Shown one piece after another: positions 16,825-26,245 of a stretch of 64,000 nt of DNA. The notes beneath the pieces are model-generated. The model worked only from the letters and a program-made list of their open reading frames with translations. It was not told the DNA's origin and searched no databases. The translations under genes were made by a program, and so were the position numbers. Positions within the stretch are counted from its first letter, which is position 1. Every line of letters begins with the position of its first letter. Source of the DNA: JADKBO01 sp965230345 (GTDB taxonomy: Bacteria > Bacteroidota > Bacteroidia > Chitinophagales > Saprospiraceae). Where the stretch lies: contig CBDDKR010000002.1 in the NCBI GenBank assembly GCA_965230345.1, positions 2,728,001-2,792,000 on the forward strand, given 5' to 3'.

Positions 16825-17181
16825 TTATAATTTATTGTACTTATCTTAATTGAGCAAATTCGTTAAATAACATATTGAATGTAGAATATTAGGATGCAAT
16901 AATTCTGGTTTAGGAATTTTCACATTATTGTATAAGATAGATCCATAGCACTTCTAAATCGAATGCTACAGTTAGTATAATAGACTTGTTTGTTTAATTT
17001 TTAGGTTTAAGATGAAGCGTGTGAACATTAGGCATTGAAATATTGCATATGGGACTAATATTAGAATGGTGAATATGACAGTATTTTCACTACGATTGTA
17101 TAATTTTGTCTTTTGTAACCAATAGGGATCAAAATGCCGAATGGGTATTAGCGTGCATTCTCCCTAAATAAATCTCGTAGA
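16825..17181. other. 357-base intergenic region before purL
   Basis: No ORF, tRNA or known riboswitch was recognised. A -7-like TAATTTTG at 17101-17108 could be the purL promoter, giving a leader of about 65 bases. I see no recognisable purine riboswitch. The rest is AT-rich sequence without clear repeats. Confidence 0.4.
17101..17108 (+). promoter_or_regulatory. Candidate -7 box for purL
   Basis: TAATTTTG matches the TAnnTTTG element, 74 bases before the purL ATG. No TTG is seen at the expected -33 spacing. Confidence 0.35.
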
Positions 17182-20100
17182 ATGATCCAATTCTTTAAGC
17201 AAGGTGACATTTACTTCGCCTGTCAAATTGTAAAAGAACTCGATTCCAATGATATTTCTAAATTAAAATGGTTGTTTGCCGATGCTGATGTGATTTCTAG
17301 TTCAGAGATCAATGAAGCATGTGTAGGACCCCGAGCAAGCATGGTTTCTCCTTGGAGTACGAATGCTGTAGAAATAACTCAGAATATGGGAATTTCGGGT
17401 ATAGAAAGAATTGAAAAATTCATAGTTTTCAACGATTCGGTTGAATATGATCCAATGTTATTTCAAAAATATGAATCCTTGAAACAGAGTATTTTTGATG
17501 TAGATGTTGTTCCATCGAAGATCATTGATATCGAAAGCATAGCTGAATATAACCAAACAGAAGGGTTGGCGCTTAGTGATGAAGAGGTTCAATATTTGGA
17601 AGAGCTTTCCAGTCGAATTGGAAGGAAGCTTACGGATTCTGAAGTCTTTGGATTTTCACAAGTGAATAGTGAACATTGTCGACACAAGATTTTCAACGGT
17701 ACATTTATAATCGATGGTCAAGAACAAGACCTTTCGTTATTTAAAATGATCAAAGAAACTTCTGCACAAAACCCTAATAAAATTGTTTCAGCATATAAGG
17801 ACAATGTAGCCTTTGTGGAAGGTCCTAAGGTGGAACAATTTTCACCTAAAGATCCTAGTAAGCCTTCTTTCTATGGAATAAAGGACTTTGAATCGGTTCT
17901 TTCACTTAAAGCGGAAACCCATAATTTTCCGACTACTGTTGAACCATTTAATGGTGCCGCTACAGGATCAGGAGGAGAGATTAGAGATCGATTAGCAGGA
18001 GGACAAGGTGCTCTGCCTTTAGCTGGTACAGCCGTGTATATGACCTCGTATTCTAGACTAAAGGAAAATCGCCCTTGGGAGCAGAAGATCGAAGCGCGAA
18101 AATGGCTTTACCAAACACCCATGGATATTTTAATTAAAGCGAGTAATGGAGCTTCTGATTTTGGGAATAAATTCGGACAACCTTTGATTAGTGGGTCATT
18201 ATTGACTTTTGAGCATCAGGAAGAGGCTGAGTTGATTGGATTTGATAAAGTCATCATGCTTGCAGGTGGAGTAGGAATTGGAAAAAAAGAACAGGCTCTA
18301 AAAAATCAACCCGAAAAAGGAGATAAAATTGTTATTCTGGGTGGCGACAATTATAGAATAGGAATGGGTGGTGCTGCAGTAAGTAGTGCGGATACTGGTG
18401 AATTTGGTTCTGGTATAGAATTAAACGCGATACAAAGATCTAATCCAGAGATGCAAAAGAGAACGGCCAATACAATAAGAGCTATGGTCGAATTAGACAA
18501 TAATCCAATTGTATCGATTCATGACCATGGTGCTGGAGGACATTTGAATTGTTTATCCGAATTGGTCGAAGAAACAGGAGGAGTTATTGAAGTCGATAAA
18601 TTACCAATAGGTGATAAAACGTTATCGAATAAAGAGATTATTGGCAACGAATCTCAAGAAAGAATGGGGTTGGTCATCAAATCAGAAGATGTCGAATTGC
18701 TTCGAGAAATTGCTGCTCGTGAACGTTCCCCAATGTACGTTGTTGGTGAAGTGACCGATGATAAAAGGTTTGTTTTTGAAAACAAAGATGATCGTAACCC
18801 AATGGATTTATCTCTTCACGATATGTTTGGGTCGTCTCCGAAAACAATTTTGAATGACACAACGAAATCTAAGCGTTTTAAGAACATAAATTATCAAAAC
18901 GAAAAGATTGTCGAATACATTTCCAATGTACTAAGATTAGAGGCGGTTGCGTGCAAGGATTGGTTAACCAATAAAGTCGACAGATGTGTTGGTGGTTTGG
19001 TGGCAAAACAACAATGTGTTGGACCATTGCAACTTCCGTTGAATAACTGTGGTGTAATGGCATTGGATTATCACAATCATCAGGGAGTTGCTACGGCTAT
19101 TGGACATGCTCCTGTTGCATCTTTGGTTGACGAAGAAGCCGGTGCACGGCTTTCTATTGCTGAAGCACTTACTAATATCGTCTGGGCACCTATGCAGGAT
19201 GGGCTAGAATCAATATCATTATCGGCCAATTGGATGTGGCCTTGTAAAAATGATGGAGAGGATGCACGTTTGTATAAAGCTGTCAAGGCAGTTTCGGACA
19301 TGGCCATCCAATTAGGTATAAATATTCCTACTGGTAAGGACTCTTTATCTATGGCCCAAAAATATTCGGATAAGACCGTCCTTGCTCCTGGAACTGTTAT
19401 CATTTCATCTGCAGGGCATTGTAAGGATATTAGAAAAGTAGTTGAACCTGTTTTTCAGATAGATCAAGAGTCTTCAATTTACTATATCAATTTGAGTCAA
19501 GACACTTTTAAACTTGGAGGGTCTTCATTTGCTCAAACACTTAATTCTATAGGAGAAGAAGTGCCTGATGTGAAAGATATAAATTTCCTGAAGAACGCTT
19601 TCAATACATTACAAGAGTGCATTAATGGAGGTCGAATTTTAGCAGGCCATGATATCTCTTCTGGAGGATTGGTAACATGTCTATTAGAAATGTGTTTCAG
19701 TAATCCAGGTATTGGTGCGGATATTAATTTAACCGAATTGAGTGAATCCGATTTCGTTAAAGTTTTGTTTGCAGAAAATAGCGGGGTTATCGTTCAAGCT
19801 GATGGTACATTCGAAGATGTTTGTAAGGAAAATGGAATTGAACTTTTTAATATTGGAAAAGTCAATCAAGAGGGAATTCTTTCTATAGAAAACAGAAGTG
19901 ATCAAATTGCGCTTGAAGTTTCTAAATACCGAGATGATTGGTATGAAACATCGCATTTATTAGACCAGAAACAATGTGCGAACAACAAAGCAGATGAAAG
20001 ATTTACTAATTATAAAGAACAACCATTAGAATATGACTTTCCAGTTGACTTTGATGGTCGGCTACCAGAAATTCTTGTTAAAAACAAACCAATTGCAGCA

Positions 20101-20829
20101 ATAATACGAGAGAAGGGTAGTAACTCTGAGCGAGAGATGGCGAATGCAATGTATAGAGCAGGTTTTGATGTTAAGGATGTACACATGACAGATTTAATTC
20201 AAGGAAGAGAAGACCTGTCCGATGTGCAATTCTTAGGTGCTGTTGGAGGTTTTTCTAATAGTGATGTTCTTGGATCCGCCAAGGGATGGGCAGGTGCATT
20301 TTTGTACAATGAAAGAGCGAACAAGGTAATTACGGATTATTTTAATCGGAAGGATACGCTTTCTGTAGGAATTTGTAATGGATGTCAACTGTTTACCGAA
20401 TTAGAATTGATATATCCCCAAATGGATATTCATCCAAAAATGTTGCATAACGATTCGCATAAGCATGAAAGTGCGTTTACTTCGGTAGAGATTCTAGAGA
20501 ATAATTCGGTTATGTTGTCTTCCATGAGTGGTGCAAAGTTGGGAATTTGGATATCACATGGCGAGGGTAAATTCCAGTTGTCAAAAGACGAATCTGCATA
20601 TAATATAATTGCAAAGTATGGTTATGAAGCATATCCTTCTAACCCCAATGGAAGTGATTACAATGCGGCAATGATATCCAGTATTGATGGTAGACATTTA
20701 GCTACTATGCCACATTTAGAAAGATCACTATATCCCTGGAATTGGGCACATTATCCAAGGAATAGAAAATCAGATGAAGTCAGTCCATGGATTGAGGCTT
20801 TTGTGAATGCATATAAATGGTTAAAATAA
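17182..20829 (+). CDS. purL: Phosphoribosylformylglycinamidine synthase, large single-chain form
   Basis: A 1215-aa enzyme of purine synthesis that converts FGAR, ATP and glutamine to FGAM. It is the fused form: an N-terminal PurS-like region, two FGAM-synthetase (PurM-like) repeats including the substrate loop AETHNFPT and FNGAATGSGGEIRDR, and a C-terminal class I glutamine amidotransferase. The amidotransferase has the catalytic Cys in SVGICNGCQLF near residue 1070 and the His/Glu pair in TMPHLERSLYP at the end. Length is close to the usual 1200-1300 for this type. The next gene, an amidohydrolase, starts 11 bases downstream, so the two are probably cotranscribed. Confidence 0.97.
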   Translation: MIQFFKQGDIYFACQIVKELDSNDISKLKWLFADADVISSSEINEACVGPRASMVSPWSTNAVEITQNMGISGIERIEKFIVFNDSVEYDPMLFQKYESLKQSIFDVDVVPSKIIDIESIAEYNQTEGLALSDEEVQYLEELSSRIGRKLTDSEVFGFSQVNSEHCRHKIFNGTFIIDGQEQDLSLFKMIKETSAQNPNKIVSAYKDNVAFVEGPKVEQFSPKDPSKPSFYGIKDFESVLSLKAETHNFPTTVEPFNGAATGSGGEIRDRLAGGQGALPLAGTAVYMTSYSRLKENRPWEQKIEARKWLYQTPMDILIKASNGASDFGNKFGQPLISGSLLTFEHQEEAELIGFDKVIMLAGGVGIGKKEQALKNQPEKGDKIVILGGDNYRIGMGGAAVSSADTGEFGSGIELNAIQRSNPEMQKRTANTIRAMVELDNNPIVSIHDHGAGGHLNCLSELVEETGGVIEVDKLPIGDKTLSNKEIIGNESQERMGLVIKSEDVELLREIAARERSPMYVVGEVTDDKRFVFENKDDRNPMDLSLHDMFGSSPKTILNDTTKSKRFKNINYQNEKIVEYISNVLRLEAVACKDWLTNKVDRCVGGLVAKQQCVGPLQLPLNNCGVMALDYHNHQGVATAIGHAPVASLVDEEAGARLSIAEALTNIVWAPMQDGLESISLSANWMWPCKNDGEDARLYKAVKAVSDMAIQLGINIPTGKDSLSMAQKYSDKTVLAPGTVIISSAGHCKDIRKVVEPVFQIDQESSIYYINLSQDTFKLGGSSFAQTLNSIGEEVPDVKDINFLKNAFNTLQECINGGRILAGHDISSGGLVTCLLEMCFSNPGIGADINLTELSESDFVKVLFAENSGVIVQADGTFEDVCKENGIELFNIGKVNQEGILSIENRSDQIALEVSKYRDDWYETSHLLDQKQCANNKADERFTNYKEQPLEYDFPVDFDGRLPEILVKNKPIAAIIREKGSNSEREMANAMYRAGFDVKDVHMTDLIQGREDLSDVQFLGAVGGFSNSDVLGSAKGWAGAFLYNERANKVITDYFNRKDTLSVGICNGCQLFTELELIYPQMDIHPKMLHNDSHKHESAFTSVEILENNSVMLSSMSGAKLGIWISHGEGKFQLSKDESAYNIIAKYGYEAYPSNPNGSDYNAAMISSIDGRHLATMPHLERSLYPWNWAHYPRNRKSDEVSPWIEAFVNAYKWLK

Positions 20830-20840
20830 ATTGAACACAT

Positions 20841-21914
20841 ATGAGAATTAATGGTCATTCACATCTTTTACCTTATCCTAAGGATATTCCTTCTTTTATG
20901 AAGGAAAAACAAATATTCTGGATTGACGAAAAGATGCAATATATGTTGCAAAAAGGGTGGAAAAGACCTGTTACACATTCTAGTTTTTTTCTAAATGAAA
21001 AATTAGAATGGATGGATGAGAATAAAATTGATCATGCTGTGGTCTTAAACTTATCTCAACTTTATGGCAATGGATTGCGAATGGAGGAGATGAAGAAGGT
21101 ATTGAGATTCCAAAACGACTTTAATGCCAAAGTACAACAGGAGTATCCAGATAAATTCACATGTGGTTTTGTTATCCATGCTGGTTATATACAATCTGCT
21201 TTGTGGGAAATTGAGCGATGCGTAGAAGATTTGAATCTAAGGGTTTTATGTCTTCCCGCTCAATTTAAAGATACAGATGGCGAATGGAAAACCATTTTTG
21301 ATGAAGTGGTTGAACCTATTTTTGAATTGGCTAATAGGTATAAGCTTGCTGTAGAAATTCATCCGTATGATGGAGACAAATTTATTAAACTGGAAAATCA
21401 AGCATGGCGATTTCATCTTGTATGGATGCTGGCTCAATGCGCAGATGCTTATCATTTTTATACTTTAAATGGATACTACGATAAGTATCCAAATATGAGA
21501 GTTTGTTTTGCCCATGGCGGTCAATTGGCTCAGATGAATCTTGGTAGAAGAATCATGGGGTTTGATGGAAGACCAGATTTATTCAAAGGAAAACATCATC
21601 CTAGAAAGGCCATTGGAAAATCCAATATCTTTTTTGATACCTTGGTACACGATTGTGATTCATTGGCTCTAATGTTAAAGCGTCAAGGAGTAAGTCAAAT
21701 TATTATGGGATTAGATGATCCATATCCTTTAGGGGAAATGCAAGACGAAAAGCAGTCCTCCTATCCAGGGAAATTGCTGGACTTGGCCTTGGAGCGTGAT
21801 ATCATTACCAAAGAAGAACATCAGTTAATCTGGAAAGATAACGTCATGAATTGGCTAGGAATAGAGCACGATAAGGAACTAAAGAATCGAATTCTTGGTT
21901 CTTCAAGTGAATAA
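20841..21914 (+). CDS. ACMSD-like amidohydrolase (amidohydrolase 2 family)
   Basis: A 357-aa TIM-barrel metal-dependent enzyme. It resembles 2-amino-3-carboxymuconate-6-semialdehyde decarboxylase (ACMSD) along its length: GHSHLLP (5-11) gives the HxH zinc ligands, VEIHPYD a further His, VCFAHGGQLAQ the catalytic His region, and IIMGLDDPYPLGEMQ the conserved Asp, with TLVHDCDSLAL and N-x-M-x-WLGIE between and after. In the kynurenine pathway ACMSD diverts ACMS from NAD synthesis. I see no other kynurenine genes in this window, and gamma-resorcylate decarboxylases share the fold, so the substrate is inference. It lies 11 bases after purL and 47 before phoH. Confidence 0.82.
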   Translation: MRINGHSHLLPYPKDIPSFMKEKQIFWIDEKMQYMLQKGWKRPVTHSSFFLNEKLEWMDENKIDHAVVLNLSQLYGNGLRMEEMKKVLRFQNDFNAKVQQEYPDKFTCGFVIHAGYIQSALWEIERCVEDLNLRVLCLPAQFKDTDGEWKTIFDEVVEPIFELANRYKLAVEIHPYDGDKFIKLENQAWRFHLVWMLAQCADAYHFYTLNGYYDKYPNMRVCFAHGGQLAQMNLGRRIMGFDGRPDLFKGKHHPRKAIGKSNIFFDTLVHDCDSLALMLKRQGVSQIIMGLDDPYPLGEMQDEKQSSYPGKLLDLALERDIITKEEHQLIWKDNVMNWLGIEHDKELKNRILGSSSE

Positions 21915-21961
21915 TTACAATTAAAAAATTAAAAGAACTACTTAACGCAAAAGATAGATTA

Positions 21962-23008
21962 TTGGACACCTTAAATAAAAAGGCGATTAGCCAGATTGTG
22001 TTAAACTTAGAATCTGTAGATCCATATGAGATTTATGGAGAAAAGAATACAAAACTACAACTTCTTAAGGATCACTTTCCTGAATTACAAATCATCAGCA
22101 GAGGGACATCAGTTAAAATCAACGGTGAAAAAGCTCTGGCTCAAAAGGCAAAGGCAATTCTGGAATTGTTTATAGAGGTAGTGAAGTCAAAACGTGAGTT
22201 GACTCAACAAACAGTTCAAGATATTTTGTCGGGTGAAAATCCGATGATAACACGAATTGGTGGTAGTGATAGAAAGAGTGTTATCGTATACGGGAAGAAT
22301 GGCAAACCTATAAAGGCTAAAACTCGTAATCAGAAGAAATTGATTGAGTTGTCGCGGGACAATGATATTGTTTTTGCCATCGGACCAGCTGGCACAGGAA
22401 AGACCTATACTGCTGTGGCTTTAGCAGTTGCCGCTCTTAAGAACAAAATTGTTAAAAAGATTATTCTTACTAGACCTGCTGTAGAGGCAGGTGAAAGCTT
22501 GGGCTTTTTGCCAGGAGATCTAAAGGATAAGATTGACCCATATCTAAGACCACTCTATGATGCTTTAGATGACTTATTCCCTGGAGAAAAGTTGAAGTAC
22601 TTCATGGAAAACAGAACAATCGAAGTTGCTCCTTTAGCATTTATGAGAGGTCGTACTCTAGATAATGCTTTTATTATTTTAGACGAAGCTCAAAACTGTA
22701 CATCTCCACAAATCAAAATGTTCTTAACAAGATTGGGCCCTTCAGCCAAATGTATCATTACTGGTGATATGTCGCAAATTGATTTGCCTCATAAACAAAC
22801 TTCAGGATTATACAAGGCCCTAGATATACTTAAGCCCGTAAAAGGCATAGGTCAATTGTATTTGGATGAAGAAGACGTTGTAAGACATAGATTGGTAAAA
22901 GAAATCATCAAACGATACAATAAATCTACTTCAGATGATGACAAATACCGTCAGTCATTTAAAGCAAAACGGAATTTTAAAAGTAAAGACAAAAACGAAG
23001 AAGAATGA
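21962..23008 (+). CDS. phoH: PhoH-like ATPase
   Basis: A 348-aa protein of the PhoH/PhoL family, an ATPase related to the helicase superfamily I core and linked to RNA or ribosome metabolism. There is a KH-like N-terminal region (about 30-72, LQIISRGTSVKINGE), Walker A GPAGTGKT (141-148) and Walker B FIILDEAQN (237-245), followed by the ITGDMSQIDLP motif. Start is TTG 21962; there is no ATG upstream in frame. The C-terminal 30 residues are rich in Lys, Asp and Ser. Its stop overlaps the start of the OsmC-like gene by 4 bases, so they form an operon. Confidence 0.92.
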   Translation: MDTLNKKAISQIVLNLESVDPYEIYGEKNTKLQLLKDHFPELQIISRGTSVKINGEKALAQKAKAILELFIEVVKSKRELTQQTVQDILSGENPMITRIGGSDRKSVIVYGKNGKPIKAKTRNQKKLIELSRDNDIVFAIGPAGTGKTYTAVALAVAALKNKIVKKIILTRPAVEAGESLGFLPGDLKDKIDPYLRPLYDALDDLFPGEKLKYFMENRTIEVAPLAFMRGRTLDNAFIILDEAQNCTSPQIKMFLTRLGPSAKCIITGDMSQIDLPHKQTSGLYKALDILKPVKGIGQLYLDEEDVVRHRLVKEIIKRYNKSTSDDDKYRQSFKAKRNFKSKDKNEEE

Positions 23009-23412
23009 CATCTAAAGTGATCTATACTGGAGATTTATCCACGACCATGACACATCTTAAATCTTCAAATGAAGTCATTACGGATGCTCCCCTAGATAAT
23101 AATGGACGAGGAGAAGCGTTTTCACCCACAGATATTATGGCTACATCATTGGCCTCGTGTATGTTAACCATTATGGGAATATCAGCAAGAAATCATGAAA
23201 TTGATATGGTAGACTCAAAGGCTGATGTAACTAAAATAATGAGCAATGAGGGGCCTCGACGAATTAAGGAAATTATCGTGAACATTTTCATGCCTGCAAA
23301 GAATTATTCTGATAAAGAAAAGAAGGTTCTTTTAAAGGCTGCTGAAGCATGTCCAGTAGGTAGAAGCCTTCATCCTGATGTTAAACAAACCATCAATATT
23401 CATTGGTCTTAA
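23005..23412 (+). CDS. OsmC/Ohr-family thiol protein
   Basis: A 135-aa OsmC-family protein. Both redox-active cysteines are present: Cys52 in LASCMLT and Cys116 in EACPVGRS. Such proteins reduce organic hydroperoxides using thiols. The short form without extra domains matches the OsmC-like subgroup typical of Bacteroidota rather than Ohr. It overlaps phoH by 4 bases and is 11 bases ahead of aroA. Confidence 0.9.
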   Translation: MTSKVIYTGDLSTTMTHLKSSNEVITDAPLDNNGRGEAFSPTDIMATSLASCMLTIMGISARNHEIDMVDSKADVTKIMSNEGPRRIKEIIVNIFMPAKNYSDKEKKVLLKAAEACPVGRSLHPDVKQTINIHWS

Positions 23413-23423
23413 TGTTTTAATTT

Positions 23424-24683
23424 GTGAATACTTTACAAATCCAGCAAAGGAAAAATCCAATTAAAGGAAGTCTTAAACTTTCGGGATCAAAAAGTATTTC
23501 TAATAGGGTCTTGATAATTCGTGCACTGTGCAATTATGATTTCGAAATCAAAAACCTTTCTACTAGTAAGGACACTGTTATTCTAGAAAAGGCATTAGGA
23601 GATCTAAGTAATGATGTTATTAATGTAGGTCATGCTGGCACCTCCTATAGATTCCTTACTGCTTTATTGGCGATTTCTGATGGTGAAACCCTATTAACTG
23701 GTTCAACTCGAATGCACGAAAGACCCATTGGACCATTAGTTAATGCACTTAACACTATAGGGGCAAGTATATCTTATATAGAAAAGGAAGGATATCCTCC
23801 TTTAAGGATAGGTCCATATAAAGAGGTGAATATTTCAAGAGTGAAAATAGATGGAAGCATTAGCTCACAATTTTTATCTGCTCTTGTTTTGATAGCACCA
23901 AAACTGAAAAATGGTTTGGAAATAGAAATCGTTGGGAAATTAGTCTCCGAACCATATCTAAGAATGACTCTATCGATTTTGAAATATTTTGGAGTGAAAA
24001 CCGAGTGGAATAATAATAGAATTTTCATTCCACATCAAGAGTATGAAGCAAAAGACTTTAGTGTTGAAGGTGATTGGTCTTCGGCTTCATATTTATACAA
24101 TTTGGTTGCATTGCTTCCTGGTTCTAAACTAACAATAAGGGGACTCTTCAATAAAAGTTATCAAGGCGATTCTGTAATTGTGGAAATTCTTGAAGAATTC
24201 GGGGTGAAAACGGAATACTTTGAAGGAGGCATTTGCATTACTTCAAATGGTAATTATCCTAAATTCTTTGAATATGATTTCAACCTTTGTCCAGATTTAG
24301 CGCAATCCTTATTGGTCCTATGTAGTGCGGTTAATGCTAAGGCTTTGTTTTCTGGTTTGGAAACACTACCAAGAAAAGAGACTGATCGAATTGATGCAAT
24401 GAAGAATGAGTTGGCCAAAGTCGGCATTCAATTCTTTAAATTACCAGAGCGATTTTCTAAAAATAAAGAGAAAGTCTATTTCATGCTGGATGGAGAATTG
24501 AAAATTCCAGAAATGATAACTTTTGAAGATTATAAAGATCATCGGATGATTATGTCCTTGTCAACTTTGTCCTGTTTGCATGAGGTAATTCTAACCAATC
24601 CAGATGTAGTTGAGAAGTCTTATGTTGATTATTGGAAGGATTTAAGTAATTTAGGATTTAAACTGATCCTTAAACAAAATTAG
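23424..24683 (+). CDS. aroA: 3-phosphoshikimate 1-carboxyvinyltransferase (EPSP synthase)
   Basis: A 419-aa enzyme of the shikimate pathway that joins phosphoenolpyruvate and shikimate-3-phosphate. Conserved elements: LSGSKSISNRVLII near residue 17, GHAGTSYRFLTALLA (LNAGTAMR-equivalent), TRMHERPIGPLV and RKETDRIDAM. The usual N-A-G-T is here H-A-G-T, which is common in Bacteroidota homologues. Start is GTG 23424; no nearer ATG is available. It is cotranscribed with phoH and the OsmC-like gene by spacing. Confidence 0.93.
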   Translation: MNTLQIQQRKNPIKGSLKLSGSKSISNRVLIIRALCNYDFEIKNLSTSKDTVILEKALGDLSNDVINVGHAGTSYRFLTALLAISDGETLLTGSTRMHERPIGPLVNALNTIGASISYIEKEGYPPLRIGPYKEVNISRVKIDGSISSQFLSALVLIAPKLKNGLEIEIVGKLVSEPYLRMTLSILKYFGVKTEWNNNRIFIPHQEYEAKDFSVEGDWSSASYLYNLVALLPGSKLTIRGLFNKSYQGDSVIVEILEEFGVKTEYFEGGICITSNGNYPKFFEYDFNLCPDLAQSLLVLCSAVNAKALFSGLETLPRKETDRIDAMKNELAKVGIQFFKLPERFSKNKEKVYFMLDGELKIPEMITFEDYKDHRMIMSLSTLSCLHEVILTNPDVVEKSYVDYWKDLSNLGFKLILKQN

Positions 24684-24690
24684 TGAAGCA

Positions 24691-25152
24691 GTGAAAAAGG
24701 AGAGAAAGGAAGATTCATTTTTGAAAAAACCATGGTATAAGGGAGGAAATAAAGCCCTTCAACAAGTAATTTATGGACAGCTAGAATATCCCCAAGAAGC
24801 TTTAAAAGAAAAAATTGAAGGTGTAGTCCGATTACGGTTGGATATTGATTATACAGGCAAAGTTGTTGGAGCTAAAACGATACAAGGCTTGGGATTTGGA
24901 TGTGATGAAGAAGCGATAAGAGTAGCTAAGAAACTAGAATTTGAAGTTGCAAAATCTCCAAGGAAACTAAAAGTTACTTTTCATAAAAATTTGAATATTC
25001 AGTTTACACTTCCTAAGGGAAAAACCAAATCTATTTCTCCAAAACCCAGCTTGAATTATAATTATACCATTAAATCACCTAAGAAAAAGGAAAGCCAAAA
25101 GATTTATACCTACCAAGTAAATTGGCCGCCTTCAAATAACAACTCAAAGTAG
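24691..25152 (+). CDS. TonB C-terminal domain protein without membrane anchor
   Basis: A 153-aa protein consisting mainly of one TonB-C domain (about 25-110): LEYPQEALKEKIEGVVRLRL and the segment IDYTGKVVGAKTI are typical of the fold that contacts the TonB box of outer-membrane receptors. Unlike usual TonB proteins there is no N-terminal transmembrane helix, no signal peptide and no proline-rich linker; the N-terminus is charged (KKERKEDS) and the last 40 residues are Lys/Ser/Pro-rich. GTG 24691 is taken as start; no ATG lies upstream in the gap of seven bases. It would be cytoplasmic as written. It starts 7 bases after aroA and ends 6 before the FkbM gene. Confidence 0.75.
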   Translation: MKKERKEDSFLKKPWYKGGNKALQQVIYGQLEYPQEALKEKIEGVVRLRLDIDYTGKVVGAKTIQGLGFGCDEEAIRVAKKLEFEVAKSPRKLKVTFHKNLNIQFTLPKGKTKSISPKPSLNYNYTIKSPKKKESQKIYTYQVNWPPSNNNSK

Positions 25153-25158
25153 CATCCC

Positions 25159-26079
25159 ATGAATAAAACGAATCTCTTAGAATCGTTGAGCAAAGTTGAA
25201 GAGTTAGCAGGTACTTCCAAAGTCAAAAGGTTTTTAAACAATCCTTATAAATATGCCAAGGCTATTTTGCATAGGGAATTTATTTATCCCAAAAAGAAGA
25301 ACGAGGTATCCGACGTTTCACAGACATTTTTCGGAAAGAAAATGCATTTATTGTTGCCTGCGAGTACCGATATTTATTTGACAGGTGGAAAATCACATGA
25401 TAGTGAAATTCGGTTAGCGAAATATTTAATAAGAAGTGTAAAGCCGGGAAGCACTTTTTGGGATATAGGAGCTCATTACGGTTATTTTTCATCCCTAGCT
25501 TCTCGATTGGCAAGCGATACAGGCACTATCTTAGCTTTTGAGCCGTCACCTACAAGTTTTAAGATTTTAGATAAAAATGCACAAGAGGATAATAATTTAC
25601 ACGTACACAACATGGCCGTAGGAATGGAAAGTGGAATGTTAACATTTTATGAATTTTCCAATTTATACTCTGAATACAATTCATTTAATATTGATCAATA
25701 TAAAAAAGAAAAATGGTTTGATAAGAATAGACCTAAAGAGATTAAAATAGAAACCATTACACTAGATCAAATCATGGACAGGTTTGAATCAAAACAATTT
25801 CCTGAATTTATAAAAATAGATGTTGAAGGTGCAGAATTTGAAGTCCTCTCAGGAGGAAAAAAGATATTGAAAAATAATGATTCTACAATTCTCATGGAGT
25901 ATCTTTCAAAGCAAAGGGGTAATGAATCTCATAGAAAAACGGAAGCATTGTTAAAAGAGTTAGGCTTTGGCGCCTTCATAATTTCTTCAGATGGAGGCCT
26001 AGAGAAGGTTGTTGATGTGGCAAAATCTTTAGAAGACAGAGGGTTGGATTCGGATAATGTGGTCTTTAAGAAAAGTTAG
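25159..26079 (+). CDS. FkbM-family SAM-dependent methyltransferase
   Basis: A 306-aa protein with the FkbM methyltransferase domain (about 80-285). The SAM-binding motif is WDIGAHYGY (101-109), followed by AFEPSPTSFKIL and, later, EFIKIDVEGAEFEVL, all standard FkbM features. These enzymes O-methylate sugars or natural products, often in polysaccharide or lipid glycan assembly. There is no glycan cluster here. Position after aroA and the TonB-C protein suggests cotranscription, without shedding light on the substrate. Confidence 0.88.
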   Translation: MNKTNLLESLSKVEELAGTSKVKRFLNNPYKYAKAILHREFIYPKKKNEVSDVSQTFFGKKMHLLLPASTDIYLTGGKSHDSEIRLAKYLIRSVKPGSTFWDIGAHYGYFSSLASRLASDTGTILAFEPSPTSFKILDKNAQEDNNLHVHNMAVGMESGMLTFYEFSNLYSEYNSFNIDQYKKEKWFDKNRPKEIKIETITLDQIMDRFESKQFPEFIKIDVEGAEFEVLSGGKKILKNNDSTILMEYLSKQRGNESHRKTEALLKELGFGAFIISSDGGLEKVVDVAKSLEDRGLDSDNVVFKKS

Positions 26080-26161
26080 GTTTACGAGAGTCTAATTCGA
26101 AAAGGGTATAATTTAATTGCGATAAAAAAGGAAGCAGACATAAAAAAAGTGATTTTTAAAT

Positions 26162-26190
26162 TTGTCATACACCAACAATTGCTATTTTTA
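26162..26190 (+). promoter_or_regulatory. Candidate promoter for the pilin-like/DUF3822/rsmD operon
   Basis: TTG at 26162-26164 and TATTTTTA at 26183-26190 are separated by 18 bases. This is close to TTG-N(17-23)-TAnnTTTG, with one mismatch in the -7 box. The leader would be about 50 bases. Confidence 0.4.
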
Positions 26191-26245
26191 CATCTATAAA
26201 GTACAAGAGATAGTATACTTAACCTTTAATTATATTTAATTTTTC

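Noticed and set aside
23424..24683. Loss of function in AroA because of HAGT in place of NAGT
   Set aside because: The remaining active-site motifs are intact and variants at this residue occur in related enzymes.
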